64,000 nucleotides of DNA from Betaproteobacteria bacterium (GCA_025358155.1 JANYKR010000039.1:35806-99805); one strand, 5' to 3'; positions 53,443 through 63,404 are shown, counted from the stretch's first letter. Made by a program: numbers and translations. Notes: generated by a model from the letters alone, not told the origin.

Positions 53443-54330
53443 TCAACGTGATCCACGCATGCGCGGATCGAGCAGGTCACGCAGCGCATCACCAAACACA
53501 TTGGTGGCGTAGACCACCACCGTCAGGCACAGGCCGGGCGCCAGGGCCAGCCACGGGCCCTGGAACATGTAGGTGCGGCCACTGCCCGACAGCATCGAAC
53601 CCCAGGTGGGGGCCGGCGGCGGCACGCCCAGACCCAGGAACGACAGGCCCGACTCGGCCAGGATCACCGACCCGACCCGGGTGGTGAACAGCACGATGAT
53701 CGGCGGCAGCACATTGGGCAGCACATGTTTCCAGAGGATGCGCAGCGACGACGCACCGATCGACTGCGCCGCATGCACGTACATGTGCTCGCGAACCGAC
53801 ACCACGGCCGAGCGCACGATGCGTGAGCCGCCGATGCCCAGCAGCAAGCCCAGCGTGCCGATGATCTGCGGCATGCCCGGCCCCAGCACCGAGACCACCA
53901 CGATCAGCACGATCAGGTCCGGAAAGCTCATCCAGGCATCGACCACCCGCTGCACCAGCAGGTCGACCTTGCCGCCAAAGTAGCCGCTGACGATGCCCAC
54001 CGCGGCCGAGATGAACGTGGCCAGTGCGGCGGCGGTGCAGCCGATGATGACCGACAGCTGCGCGCCGTACAGGCAGCGCGACAGCACATCGCGGCCCAGG
54101 TTGTCGGTGCCAAACCAGTGCGCGGCATTGGGCGCCTGCAGCCGGTCGAGCGGCGCGATCTCGTTGAAGTCGTAGGGGCTGATGACATCGGCCAACAGGC
54201 CGCAGACCACAAAAAACAGCAGCATCACGCCGCCCGCCGCACCCAGCGGTTTGTCGCGGAACAAGCGGGTGAAAAAGCCGTTGCCACGCGGCTTGGACGC
54301 GGCAAGCGCGACGGAAATTGGAGCGCTCAT
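53443..54330 (-). CDS. Peptide-type ABC permease (DppC-like)
   Basis: 295 residues from ATG 54330 (MSAPISVALAAS); the open frame continues upstream through a hairpin element but without coding signs. N-terminal cytoplasmic part, then six helices. The DppC pattern is HWFGTDNLGRDVLSRCLYGA, the EAA-type loop is AAQSIGASSLRILWKHVLPN and the end SFLGLGVPPPAPTWGSML is typical. It pairs with the DppB-like permease whose gene lies 124 bases upstream. Confidence 0.94.
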   Translation of the reverse strand: MSAPISVALAASKPRGNGFFTRLFRDKPLGAAGGVMLLFFVVCGLLADVISPYDFNEIAPLDRLQAPNAAHWFGTDNLGRDVLSRCLYGAQLSVIIGCTAAALATFISAAVGIVSGYFGGKVDLLVQRVVDAWMSFPDLIVLIVVVSVLGPGMPQIIGTLGLLLGIGGSRIVRSAVVSVREHMYVHAAQSIGASSLRILWKHVLPNVLPPIIVLFTTRVGSVILAESGLSFLGLGVPPPAPTWGSMLSGSGRTYMFQGPWLALAPGLCLTVVVYATNVFGDALRDLLDPRMRGSR

Positions 54331-54384
54331 AGGGGCTTGCTCGATTTCAGTCGCGAGCGCGCCGAGCTCAGGTCGAGGAGCGGA

Positions 54385-54402
54385 GCCGTACACCCGTACG
54401 GC
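54385..54402. repeat. GC-rich hairpin element between permease genes, possible REP-like unit
   Basis: GCCGTAC (54385-54391) pairs with GTACGGC (54396-54402) around the loop ACCC. It lies in the 124-base gap between the two permease genes, which is unusually long for this operon. The surrounding sequence keeps an open frame into the DppC-like gene. The sequence looks like a dispersed intergenic repeat rather than a terminator, since the operon continues on both sides and no U-tract follows. Confidence 0.4.
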
Positions 54403-54454
54403 GAGCACCGCAAGCCCAAGATCGGCGTGCGCAGCAGGAAAGCGGGCAGGCCCA

Positions 54455-55411
54455 TCAACGCATCCTCACCTTGGGGTCCAGAAACCCGTAGCTGAGATCG
54501 ACCAGCAGGTTGATCAGCATCACCGCCACACCCACGATCAAGAACACGCCGGTGATGATCGGGTAGTCGCGCTGTTGCACGGCTTCGAGCAGCAGCAGCC
54601 CCATGCCGGGAATCACGAAGATCTGCTCGATGATCACCGCGCCGCCGATCAGCAGCGGTGCTTGCAGGCCCACCAGCGTGATCACCGGGATCATCGCGTT
54701 GCGCAGCGCATGGCGCACGATCACCAGCCGCTCGTTCAGGCCCTTGGCCCAGGCGGTGCGGATGTAGTCTTGCCGCAGCACCTCCAGCATCATGGTGCGG
54801 GTCATGCGCATGGTCACGGCCGACAGCGCGGCGCCCAGCACGATGCCGGGCAGCAGCATCTGCGACAGGTTGGCCCCGGGGTTCTCAAAAAAGCCGACGT
54901 AATCGACCGACGGCGACCAGCCCCACCAGATCGACGGGAACACCACCACCATCGTGCCCAGCCAAAAGCTCGGCACCGCCAGCAGCAGGATCGAGAAACT
55001 GCGCGCCAGGTAGTCACCGGCGGTGTCTTGCCGCACGGCGGAATAAATGCCGATCGGCAGCGCGATCAGCAGGCCAACCAGCATCGCAATGGCGCCCAGC
55101 TCAAAGGTGACCGGCAAACGCGCCAGCAGGTGCTCGGTCACCGGCGTGCCCTGCCACAGCGATTTGCCGAGGTCGCCGTGCAGCACGATGGCCGAGACCC
55201 AGCGCAGGTACTGCTGCCACATCGGGCGGTCAAAGCCGAGCGCGGCGATCACGTCGTCGCGGCTTTTCTTGTCGGCCGAGACATCGTTCTGGCTCAGCAT
55301 CAGGTCGATCACGTCGCCAGGGATCAGCCGCACGGTGACAAACACGATGATGCTGGCCAGCACCAGCGTGGGCAGCAAGGCCATCAGCCGGCGCAAGATG
55401 TAGGCGCGCAT
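54455..55411 (-). CDS. Peptide-type ABC permease (DppB-like)
   Basis: 318 residues from ATG 55411 (MRAYILRRLM). The N-terminal helix and the DppB pattern VFVTVRLIPGDVIDLMLSQ are followed by YLRWVSAIVLHGDLGKSLWQ and the EAA-type loop IRTAWAKGLNERLVIVRHAL. The C-terminal part ends with LINLLVDLSYGFLDPKVRMR. It is the first gene of the transporter operon, divergent from the acyl-CoA dehydrogenase operon over a 288-base region that must hold both promoters. Confidence 0.94.
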   Translation of the reverse strand: MRAYILRRLMALLPTLVLASIIVFVTVRLIPGDVIDLMLSQNDVSADKKSRDDVIAALGFDRPMWQQYLRWVSAIVLHGDLGKSLWQGTPVTEHLLARLPVTFELGAIAMLVGLLIALPIGIYSAVRQDTAGDYLARSFSILLLAVPSFWLGTMVVVFPSIWWGWSPSVDYVGFFENPGANLSQMLLPGIVLGAALSAVTMRMTRTMMLEVLRQDYIRTAWAKGLNERLVIVRHALRNAMIPVITLVGLQAPLLIGGAVIIEQIFVIPGMGLLLLEAVQQRDYPIITGVFLIVGVAVMLINLLVDLSYGFLDPKVRMR

Positions 55412-55699
55412 CAGGCGGCGGCCCCAGCTGGGGCGGGCCGGCGGCGATGGCTGTCGGGCAGGGGCAGCGGCAAAGCGGCAATCGGGCGCATGGTTCTCCT
55501 GGCGACCAGCGCTGCAGGGCGCCATGTCCAGCGGCGATGATGCGCTGAAATAGAGGCTCAGGTACGCCGTGGTTTTCCCTAGCCGCTGCAGGACTTGTCG
55601 CCTGTGCGGCAGGATTTAGAAAACAGGGTTTGTACCGTCGGGCGGACCGTCTGCTACGCTGGCGGGCTGCACTTGTCGCTTTGCCCACGGACCCCGACC

Positions 55700-57046
55700 A
55701 TGGCCACCCCTGCCCAGAACGCTGCACCCAGAACCGCTGCAAATGCGGCCGAGAACGTGGCCGAGAACGTGGCCGAGAACGTGGCCGAGAACGTGGCCGA
55801 GAACGTGGCCGAGAATGCGCCCGGTATCCCGGCCCGAAGCGAGGCGTCCCAGACCCCGCAAGATGCCACGCCCGAGCTGGCTGCGTTCCGGGAGGAAACC
55901 CGCGCCTGGCTGACCCAGCATTGCCCGGCCGAGATGCGCCGGCCCATGACCAGCGAGGACGATGTCTGCTGGGGCGGGCGCCAGTTCAAGTTCAGCTCCG
56001 CCGCGCAACAGCAATGGTTGCAAACCATGGCTGCACGGGGTTGGACCGTGCCCAGCTGGCCCACCGCCTACGGCGGCGGCGGCTTGAGCGGCGAGCAGGC
56101 CAAGATCCTGGCGCTGGAGATGCGCTCGCTGCAATGCCGTGCACCGCTGCAGAGTTTTGGCATCTGGATGCTGGGCCCGGCGCTGCTGAAATTTGGCAGC
56201 GAGGCGCAAAAGCTTGAACACCTGCCAAAAATTGCCCGGGGCGAGATCCGCTGGTGCCAGGGCTACAGCGAACCCAACGCCGGCTCGGACCTGGCGTCGC
56301 TGGCGACCAAGGCAGAGGACTGCGGCGACCACTTCATCGTCAACGGCCAGAAGATCTGGACGTCTTACGCCGACCAGGCCGACTGGATCTTCTGCCTGGT
56401 GCGCACCGACAGCGCCAAGAAGCACACCGGCATCAGCTTCGTGCTGTTCGACATGGCCTCAGCCGGCGTCAGCACCCGGCCAATTTTGCTGATTTCGGGC
56501 AAGAGCCCATTTTGCGAGACCTTTTTCGACAACGTGCGGGTGGACAAAGCCAACCTGATCGGCCAGCAAGGCGCGGGCTGGGACGTGGCCAAGCATTTGC
56601 TGGCGCACGAGCGCGAGATGATCGGCAGCATCGGCGACCGGGCTGCGGCCAAGCCGCTGGGCCAGCAGGCTGTTGCCGCCATCGGGCTGGACGCCAGCGG
56701 CCGCCTGGCAGACCCGATGCTGCGCGCCCAGATCGCCGAGTTCGAGGCCGACGAGGCGGCTTTCCGGCTGGCGATGGAGCGTGCCGGCGACCTGGGCCGT
56801 GCGCGCCAGGGCCATCCTGCGATGTCGTCGATGCTCAAGTACTACGGTGCCGAACTCAACAAGCGGCGCTGGGAGCTGATGATGGCCGTGGGCGGCGCCA
56901 ACGCGCTGGAGTGGGAGAGTGAGCGCTCCAGGAGCGGCGCTGTAGCGCGCACCTGGCTGCGCACCAAGGCCAACTCGATCGAGGGCGGCACCAGCGAGGT
57001 GCAGCTCAACATCATCGCCAAACGCATCCTTGAGCTGCCGAATTGA
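55700..57046 (+). CDS. Acyl-CoA dehydrogenase, PimC-like large subunit
   Basis: 448 residues from ATG 55700. The first 40 residues are low-complexity, with the block AENV repeated five times. The dehydrogenase domain begins near PELAAFREETRAWL. FAD and substrate motifs are QGYSEPNAGSDLAS, VNGQKIWTSYAD and the C-terminal GGTSEVQLNIIAKRILELP. It resembles large subunits of pimeloyl-CoA dehydrogenases. With the next gene it likely forms a heteromeric enzyme introducing the 2,3-double bond into an acyl-CoA. The operon order (two dehydrogenases, synthetase, hydratase/dehydrogenase, thiolase) is that of a pim-type set. Confidence 0.9.
   Translation: MATPAQNAAPRTAANAAENVAENVAENVAENVAENVAENAPGIPARSEASQTPQDATPELAAFREETRAWLTQHCPAEMRRPMTSEDDVCWGGRQFKFSSAAQQQWLQTMAARGWTVPSWPTAYGGGGLSGEQAKILALEMRSLQCRAPLQSFGIWMLGPALLKFGSEAQKLEHLPKIARGEIRWCQGYSEPNAGSDLASLATKAEDCGDHFIVNGQKIWTSYADQADWIFCLVRTDSAKKHTGISFVLFDMASAGVSTRPILLISGKSPFCETFFDNVRVDKANLIGQQGAGWDVAKHLLAHEREMIGSIGDRAAAKPLGQQAVAAIGLDASGRLADPMLRAQIAEFEADEAAFRLAMERAGDLGRARQGHPAMSSMLKYYGAELNKRRWELMMAVGGANALEWESERSRSGAVARTWLRTKANSIEGGTSEVQLNIIAKRILELPN
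55748..55816 (+). repeat. 12-base tandem repeat, five perfect units plus a partial one
   Basis: GCCGAGAACGTG repeats exactly five times (55748-55807), followed by GCCGAGAAT. In frame it encodes AENV five times and then AEN, in the N-terminal extension of the acyl-CoA dehydrogenase. The perfect identity of the units points to recent expansion. Confidence 0.95.
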
Positions 57047-57056
57047 CCCACCCACC

Positions 57057-58205
57057 ATGTCCCTGATCCTGAGCGCCGAACAAACCATGCTGCGTGACAG
57101 CGCACGCAGCTTTCTGGCCGAGCAGTCCCCGGTGTCGGCCTTGCGCCAGTTGCGCGACAGCGCGGACGCCACCGGCTTCTCGCGCAGCCTGTGGGCAAAG
57201 TTCGCCGAGATGGGTTTCACCGGCGTGCTGGTGCCCGAGGCGCTGGGCGGGCTGGGGCTGGGTCCCGTCGAATCCGGCGTGGTGATGGCGCAGATCGGCC
57301 GCCAGCTGTGTGCGTCGCCGTTGCTGGCCTCCAGCCTGGTGGCGGTCACGGCGCTGCGCCAGGCCGGCACGCCGGCACAGCAGCAACAGTGGTTGCCGCA
57401 AATGGCCAGTGGCCAAACCATTGCCACACTGGCGGTGGACGAGGGCGCCAAGCACCGGCCGCTCGGTTTTGCCACCACCGCCCGGGTTGACAGCGACGGG
57501 AGCGGCAACGGTGTGGGCTGGCTGCTCGACGGCGCCAAGACCCTGGTGCTCGATGGCCATGTGGCCGACCTGCTGATCGTTGCGGCCACGCTGCCCGATG
57601 GTGGCGTCGGTCTGTTCCTGGTGGCGCCACAAACCGCCGGGGTGCAGATCGAGCGCACGGTGATGGTCGATGCCCACAACGCCGCCCGCGTCACGCTGCA
57701 AGGTGTGCGGCTGAGCGCGGACGCGCGGCTGGGCGGGCCGGACGCCGGCAGTTCTGCCGTGGCCCTCAACGCCGCGCTGGATGTAGGCCGGGCCGGCGCG
57801 GCGGCCGAGCTGCTGGGCCTGGCCGACGAGGTGTTCGACCGCACCGTGCAATACCTCAAGGACCGGCGCCAGTTCGGCAAGGCCATCGGCGAGTTCCAGG
57901 CCCTGCAGCACCGTGCCGCCCACCTCTACACCGAGCTCGAGATCAGCCGCGCCGCGCTACTCAAAGCCGAGCAAGCCCTGGACGCCGACATCCACCGCGC
58001 AGGCGCTGCCGTGGCGGTGGCCAAGGCGCGTGCCGGGCGCACCGCCACCCTGGCGGTGCAGGAAGCGGTGCAGATGCACGGCGGCATGGGCATGACCGAT
58101 GCCTTCGAGATCGGCTTTTTCATGAAGCGAGCCCGGGTGCTGCAGGAGCTGTGGGGCGACACTCACTTTCATCTCGACGCACTGGCCCGTCGCCGAGGTT
58201 ACTGA
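57057..58205 (+). CDS. Acyl-CoA dehydrogenase, PimD-like small subunit
   Basis: 382 residues from ATG 57057, 10 bases after the previous stop. The N-terminal helical domain (AEQTMLRDSARSFLAEQ) and the C-terminal four-helix domain (LKDRRQFGKAIGEFQALQHR and VQMHGGMGMTDAFEIGFFMKRA) are complete. It is more diverged than the first subunit in the FAD-binding middle (PDGGVGLFLVAP). Partners of this type form alpha2beta2 dehydrogenases on bulky or dicarboxylic acyl-CoAs. It is separated from the next gene by 12 bases. Confidence 0.9.
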   Translation: MSLILSAEQTMLRDSARSFLAEQSPVSALRQLRDSADATGFSRSLWAKFAEMGFTGVLVPEALGGLGLGPVESGVVMAQIGRQLCASPLLASSLVAVTALRQAGTPAQQQQWLPQMASGQTIATLAVDEGAKHRPLGFATTARVDSDGSGNGVGWLLDGAKTLVLDGHVADLLIVAATLPDGGVGLFLVAPQTAGVQIERTVMVDAHNAARVTLQGVRLSADARLGGPDAGSSAVALNAALDVGRAGAAAELLGLADEVFDRTVQYLKDRRQFGKAIGEFQALQHRAAHLYTELEISRAALLKAEQALDADIHRAGAAVAVAKARAGRTATLAVQEAVQMHGGMGMTDAFEIGFFMKRARVLQELWGDTHFHLDALARRRGY

Positions 58206-58217
58206 GCCACCGGCCTG

Positions 58218-60047
58218 ATGAGCGACCCTACCGCAACCTTGCCCATGACTTCGCCCATGAACCCAGACACTGCAGCCCCCGCAACCGCCCCCACCTGGCC
58301 GGTGATGACCCTGGCCCAGGCCCATGCCGCGATGACGGCGCCTGGCCAGCCCTTCGAGATGGCCGAGGTGCTGGTTGACGGCCGTGCCATGCGGGTCTGG
58401 AAAAACGCCCCGCCCACGCTGCGGGACGTGTTTGTCAACAGCCGTGCCGCGTTTGGCGCGCAGACCTTTCTGGTCTACGAGGGTGAGCGCGCCAGCTTCG
58501 AGGCCTTTGCCCGCGCTACCCTGGCCTTTGCCGAGCAGCTGGCAGCGATGGGCGTGGTCAAGGGCGACCGGGTAGGGGTGGCGATGCGCAACCTGCCCGA
58601 GTGGCCGGTGGCCGTGCTGGCCACCTTGTTGCTGGGTGGCATCGCCACGCCGATCAATGCCTGGGGCACCGGACCGGAGCTGGCCTACTGCCTGATGGAT
58701 TCGGGTGCCAAGGTGGCGGTGCTGGACGGCGAGCGCTGGGACCGGCTGCAGCCGCTGCTGGCCACACTGCCCGCGCTGCAGCGGGTGGTGGTGGCGCGGC
58801 CCACGGCATCGGTGGGCAGCCCTGCCAGCGGCGCGAGCTTCAAAGCCTGCAGCTGGGATTCGCTGATCGGCCCCACGTCAGGCTGGGCCGACCTGCCCGA
58901 CCGCCCGCTGCCGGTGGTGGACTTGTTCCCCGACGACGACGCCACCCTGCTTTACACCTCGGGCACCACGGGTGCCGCCAAAGGCGCGCTGGGCACCCAC
59001 CGCTGCAGCGGCAACACCTTGATGGGCAGTGCGTTCTCGGTCGCGCGCAGCTTTGTGCGCCGGGGCGAGCCGCTGCCCGACCCGGCGGCCCGCACGGTGC
59101 AAAGGGCGCTGCTGCTGGCGATCCCGTTGTTCCACACCACCGGTTGCCAGGTGATCCTGTTCGGCGCGCTGCAGTCGGGTACCAAGCTGGTGTTGATGCA
59201 CCGCTGGGAACCCGAGGCCGCGATGGCGCTGATCCAGGCCGAACGGGTTACCTCCGCCGGCGGCGTGCCCACCATCGCCTGGCAATTGATCGAGCACCCG
59301 GCCCGCGCCAACTACGACTTGAGCAGCCTGGAGTCGGTGTCCTACGGCGGCGCGCCGGCCTCGGCTGCGCTGGTGCAGCGCATTGGTGAGGCCTTTCCAC
59401 TGGCCCAGCCCGGCACCGGCTGGGGCATGACCGAGACCTCAGGCACCTTCACCCACCACGGCGCCGAAGATTACCTGCACCGGCCCGACAGCGCCGGCCC
59501 GGCGATGCCGGTGGCCGAGATGAAGATTGCGGATGACGGTGGCCTCAGCCTGCCGCTGATCGGCAAGACCACCGAGGTGGGCGAGCTCTGGGTGCGCGGC
59601 CCCAACGTCGTCAAGCGCTACTGGAACAAGCCCGAGGAGACCGCGGCCACCTTTGTGGACGGCTGGCTGCGCACCGGTGATCTGGCGCGGCTGGACGACG
59701 AGGGCTTTTTGACCATCGTCGACCGCAAGAAGGACATGCTGATCCGCGGTGGCGAGAACATCTACTGCGCCGAGGTCGAGGCGGTGCTGTACCGGCACCC
59801 GGCGGTGATGGACGCCGGTGTGATCGGCCAGGCCCACGCCACGCTGGGTGAAGAACCCGTGGCGCTGGTCACGCTCAAGCCCGACATGAGCGCCACCGAG
59901 GCCGAGTTGCGGGCTTTTGTGCGCAGCCAGATCGCCGGCTTCAAGGTGCCGGTGCGCATCTTGATCCAGGCTGACCCGCTGCCGCGCAACCCCACCGGCA
60001 AGCTGATGAAAAAGACCCTCAAATTGCTGTTCGAGACGCTGGCCTGA
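58218..60047 (+). CDS. Acyl-CoA synthetase (AMP-forming)
   Basis: 609 residues from ATG 58218; a later ATG at 58245 is possible. The adenylation motifs are present: LLYTSGTTGAAKGALGTH (about 244-261), GWGMTETSG (about 400), LRTGDLARLDDEGFLTIVDR (about 475-494) and the catalytic Lys595 in PRNPTGKLMKK. The N-terminal 50 residues are an atypical extension before WKNAPPTLRDVF. It activates a carboxylic acid to the CoA thioester and so provides the first step of the pathway. The exact acid is unknown. Confidence 0.95.
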   Translation: MSDPTATLPMTSPMNPDTAAPATAPTWPVMTLAQAHAAMTAPGQPFEMAEVLVDGRAMRVWKNAPPTLRDVFVNSRAAFGAQTFLVYEGERASFEAFARATLAFAEQLAAMGVVKGDRVGVAMRNLPEWPVAVLATLLLGGIATPINAWGTGPELAYCLMDSGAKVAVLDGERWDRLQPLLATLPALQRVVVARPTASVGSPASGASFKACSWDSLIGPTSGWADLPDRPLPVVDLFPDDDATLLYTSGTTGAAKGALGTHRCSGNTLMGSAFSVARSFVRRGEPLPDPAARTVQRALLLAIPLFHTTGCQVILFGALQSGTKLVLMHRWEPEAAMALIQAERVTSAGGVPTIAWQLIEHPARANYDLSSLESVSYGGAPASAALVQRIGEAFPLAQPGTGWGMTETSGTFTHHGAEDYLHRPDSAGPAMPVAEMKIADDGGLSLPLIGKTTEVGELWVRGPNVVKRYWNKPEETAATFVDGWLRTGDLARLDDEGFLTIVDRKKDMLIRGGENIYCAEVEAVLYRHPAVMDAGVIGQAHATLGEEPVALVTLKPDMSATEAELRAFVRSQIAGFKVPVRILIQADPLPRNPTGKLMKKTLKLLFETLA

Positions 60048-60118
60048 GCGGCCGCCGCGTCGACTTGCCGTACCTGATCGCTAACCCTATTTTGCTTTTT
60101 TACCCAGAGAGACCCCCC

Positions 60119-62209
60119 ATGAGCAACCCTGTCAGCATCCAAGTCTCGGGCCCGGTGGCCGTGCTCACGATGGACCGCCCGCCGGTCAACAGCCTGGGCT
60201 ACGACCTGCGCGCCGGCATTGCCGACGCACTCGACGCGGCCAATGCCAACCCGGCGGTGCAGATCATCGTGCTGACCGGCACCGCTCGGGCGTTTTCGGC
60301 CGGCGCCGATGTCACCGAGTTCGGCACGCCCAAGGGTGCCAAAGAGCCCAACCTGCGGGTGGTGATCGGCATGCTGGAGAACAACGCCAAGCCGATCGTC
60401 GGCGCCATCGCTGGGCAGTGCCTGGGCGGCGGGCTGGAGCTGGCGATGGGCTGCCACTTTCGGGTGGCTTTGGCCGATGCGCAGCTCGGCTTGCCTGAGG
60501 TCAAGATCGGCCTGCTGCCGGGCGCCGGTGGCACACAGCGTCTGCCGCGCCTGATCGGGTTGGAGGCTGCGCTGAACATGATCGTCAGCGGCGCGCCGGT
60601 GGCCGCCGCCAAGTTTGCCGGCACCGCCCTGGTAGACCGCATCATCGACGGCGACTTGGTGGCTGGCGCCGTGGCATTTGCCGAGGAGGTGCTGGAGAAG
60701 AAACTGCCGGCCCGGCGTGCCCGTGACCTCAAGGTCAAAGACCCGCAAGCCGAGGCCTTTTTGCAATTTGCCCGCAACACCGTGGGCGCGATGAGCAAAA
60801 ACTTCCCCGCGCCGCTGAAGTGCCTGGAGGCAGTGGCCGCGTCCTGCGGCAAGTCTTTCGATGAAGGCGTGCAGGTCGAGCGCGAGGGCTTCTTGTCGCT
60901 GATGGCGAGCCCGGAGTCGCGAGCGCTGCGCCATGTGTTTTCAGCAGAACGCGCTGCCGCCAAGATCCCCGGCTTGCCGGCGGACACCGTACTGCGCAAG
61001 ATCGCCAAGGTCGGCGTGATCGGTGCCGGCACCATGGGCGGCGGCATCACGATGAACTTTCTCAACGCCGGCATCCCGGTCGTGTTGCTGGAGACCCAGC
61101 AAGAGGCTTTGGACAAAGGCCTGGCGACGGTGCGCCGCAACTACGAAAACTCGATGAAAAAGGGCAAGTTGAAGCCCGAGCAGGTTGAGCAGCGCATGGG
61201 CTTGGTCACCGGCACGCTCAGCTACGAAGCCTTTGCCGATGCCGACCTGGTGATCGAGGCGGTGTTCGAGAACATGGATGTCAAGAAAACCGTGTTCGAG
61301 ACCTTGGACAAGGTCTGCAAGCCGGGCGCGATCCTGGCGTCCAACACCAGCTACCTCAACATCGACCAGATCGCCAGCTTCACCCAGCGCCCGTCCGACG
61401 TGCTGGGCCTGCACTTCTTCAGCCCGGCCAACGTGATGCGGCTGCTGGAGGTGGTGCGCGGTGCCAAGACCGCGCCCGACGTGCTGGCCACCAGCATGGC
61501 GGTGGCCAAGACCATCAAGAAGATCGCGATCGTCTCGGGCGTGTGCGACGGCTTCATCGGCAACCGCATGCTGGCGCGCTACGGCGCCGCAGCCCAGGGC
61601 CTGCTCAACGCCGGTGCGCTGCCGCAGCAGATCGACGGCGCGCTGCAAAAGTACGGCATGGCGATGGGCCCGTTCCGCATGGGCGACCTGGCCGGGCTGG
61701 ACATTGGTTGGGCCACCCGCAAGCGCAAGGCGGCCGAGGCCGGCGTGCCGCTCAAGCCCAGCGTGCCCGACCTGCTGTGCGAGGTGGGCCGGTTCGGCCA
61801 GAAGACCGGCGCCGGCTACTACCGCTACGAGGCCGGCAAGCGCGACCCGATCCCCGACGCGCTGACCGAAAAGCTGATTGCCGACTACCGCAGCGCCAAC
61901 GCAATCACGCCGCGCAAGATCAGCGACGACGAGGTGGTGGAGCGCTGCATCTTTGCGCTGGTCAACGAGGGCGCCCGCATCCTGGACGAGGGCATCGCTG
62001 CCCGCGCGTCGGACATCGACATCGCCTACTTGAACGGCTACGGCTTCCCGCTGCACCGGGGCGGGCCGATGCTCTACGCCGACATCGTCGGCCTGCCGAA
62101 TGTCGTGCGCGCGCTGCGCCGGTTTGCCGCCGAGCCGGGTGCCGATGCGTCCTGGCAGCCTGCGCCCTACCTGGTCAAGCTGGCCGACGACGGCAAGACA
62201 TTCAACTGA
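60119..62209 (+). CDS. Bifunctional enoyl-CoA hydratase / 3-hydroxyacyl-CoA dehydrogenase (PimF/FadJ-like)
   Basis: 696 residues from ATG 60119, with AGAGAG upstream. The N-terminal crotonase domain has AGADVTEFG and [14 protein letters not shown], plus the second Glu in [14 protein letters not shown]. From about residue 298 the NAD domain begins ([19 protein letters not shown]) and has the catalytic His in [16 protein letters not shown]. The C-terminal helical domain ends with [20 protein letters not shown]. It hydrates the enoyl-CoA and oxidises the 3-hydroxyacyl-CoA. It is the fusion type encoded in pim and fad operons. Confidence 0.95.
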   Translation: MSNPVSIQVSGPVAVLTMDRPPVNSLGYDLRAGIADALDAANANPAVQIIVLTGTARAFSAGADVTEFGTPKGAKEPNLRVVIGMLENNAKPIVGAIAGQCLGGGLELAMGCHFRVALADAQLGLPEVKIGLLPGAGGTQRLPRLIGLEAALNMIVSGAPVAAAKFAGTALVDRIIDGDLVAGAVAFAEEVLEKKLPARRARDLKVKDPQAEAFLQFARNTVGAMSKNFPAPLKCLEAVAASCGKSFDEGVQVEREGFLSLMASPESRALRHVFSAERAAAKIPGLPADTVLRKIAKVGVIGAGTMGGGITMNFLNAGIPVVLLETQQEALDKGLATVRRNYENSMKKGKLKPEQVEQRMGLVTGTLSYEAFADADLVIEAVFENMDVKKTVFETLDKVCKPGAILASNTSYLNIDQIASFTQRPSDVLGLHFFSPANVMRLLEVVRGAKTAPDVLATSMAVAKTIKKIAIVSGVCDGFIGNRMLARYGAAAQGLLNAGALPQQIDGALQKYGMAMGPFRMGDLAGLDIGWATRKRKAAEAGVPLKPSVPDLLCEVGRFGQKTGAGYYRYEAGKRDPIPDALTEKLIADYRSANAITPRKISDDEVVERCIFALVNEGARILDEGIAARASDIDIAYLNGYGFPLHRGGPMLYADIVGLPNVVRALRRFAAEPGADASWQPAPYLVKLADDGKTFN

Positions 62210-62225
62210 TCCCGAGGACACAAAA

Positions 62226-63404
62226 ATGATCGACGCAGTCATCGTCTCCACCGCCCGCACCGGCCTGGCCAAGAGCTGGAAGGGTGCTTTCAACATGACC
62301 TACGGCGCCACGTTGGGCGGCCACGCCGTGCAGCACGCCGTGGCCCGGGCCGGCATCGACCCGGCCGAGGTCGAGGACGTGATCATGGGCGGCACCTTTG
62401 GCGAGGGCACCACCGGCGGCAACATCGCCCGCGCCATCGCGCTGCGCGCCGGCCTGCCTGTCACCACCGGCGGCCTGACCATCAACCGCTTCTGCTCGTC
62501 GGGCCTGCAAAGCATTGCACTCGCCGCCCAGCGCATCATGACCGAGGGCTGTCCGGTGATGGTGGCCGGCGGCGTCGAGAGCATCAGCTGCGTGCAGAAC
62601 GAGGCGAACCGCCACATGCGGGTCGACCCCTGGCTGGCCGAGCACAAGCCCGAGCTGTACTGGAACATGCTGCAAACCGCCGAGCAGGTGATCAAGCGCT
62701 ACAACATCCCCAAGCTGGCGCAAGATGAATACGGCGTGCGCAGCCAACAGCGCGCTTTTGCGGCCCAGGCGGCCGGCAAGTTCAATGACGAGATTGCGCC
62801 GATGACGACCGTGATGGGCGTGGTGGACAAGGCCAGCGGCCGGCTCACCCGCAAGGAGGTCACGATCTCGACCGATGAGGGCATCCGCGGCGACACCACG
62901 CTGGAGGCGGTGAGCGCGCTGCGCTCGGCGCTGCCCGGCGGCATCGTCACGGCCGGCAACGCCAGCCAGTTCTCGGACGGTGCCTCAGCCTGCGTGCTGA
63001 TGAACGGAAAGCTGGCCGAGCAGCGCGGCATCCAGCCGCTGGGCATCTTCCGCGGCTTTGCCATCGCCGGCTGCGAGCCCGACGAGATGGGCATCGGCCC
63101 GGTTTTTGCCGTGCCGCGATTGCTTGAGCGCGCCGGCCTGAAGGTCAGCGACATCGGCCTGTGGGAGCTCAACGAGGCCTTTGCCTGCCAGGTGCTCTAC
63201 AGCCGCGACAAACTCGGCATCCCGGATGAGCTGCTCAACGTCAACGGCGGCGCGATTGCGGTCGGCCACCCGTATGGCGTCAGCGGCTCACGCCTGACCG
63301 GCCATGCGCTGATCGAAGGCAAGCGGCGCGGCGCCAAGTACGTGGTGGTGACCATGTGCATCGGCGGCGGGCAAGGCGCGGCGGGGTTGTTTGAGGTTTG
63401 CTGA
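62226..63404 (+). CDS. Acetyl-CoA acyltransferase (thiolase, PimB-like)
   Basis: 392 residues from ATG 62226, with GAGGA upstream. The nucleophilic Cys90 is in [16 protein letters not shown], the His348 site is in [13 protein letters not shown] and the second Cys378 is in [13 protein letters not shown], at the positions usual for biosynthetic and degradative thiolases. It cleaves the 3-ketoacyl-CoA to a shortened acyl-CoA and acetyl-CoA. It is the last gene of the operon. No clear terminator hairpin with a U-tract was recognised after it. Confidence 0.96.
   Translation: MIDAVIVSTARTGLAKSWKGAFNMTYGATLGGHAVQHAVARAGIDPAEVEDVIMGGTFGEGTTGGNIARAIALRAGLPVTTGGLTINRFCSSGLQSIALAAQRIMTEGCPVMVAGGVESISCVQNEANRHMRVDPWLAEHKPELYWNMLQTAEQVIKRYNIPKLAQDEYGVRSQQRAFAAQAAGKFNDEIAPMTTVMGVVDKASGRLTRKEVTISTDEGIRGDTTLEAVSALRSALPGGIVTAGNASQFSDGASACVLMNGKLAEQRGIQPLGIFRGFAIAGCEPDEMGIGPVFAVPRLLERAGLKVSDIGLWELNEAFACQVLYSRDKLGIPDELLNVNGGAIAVGHPYGVSGSRLTGHALIEGKRRGAKYVVVTMCIGGGQGAAGLFEVC

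Noticed and set aside
55630-55660. TTGTAC ... TACGCT as a sigma-70 promoter of the beta-oxidation operon
   Set aside because: The spacer is 19 bases and both boxes are weak, so it cannot be supported by eye.
55748-55816. Repeat considered as a CRISPR array
   Set aside because: The units are contiguous without spacers and coding in frame.
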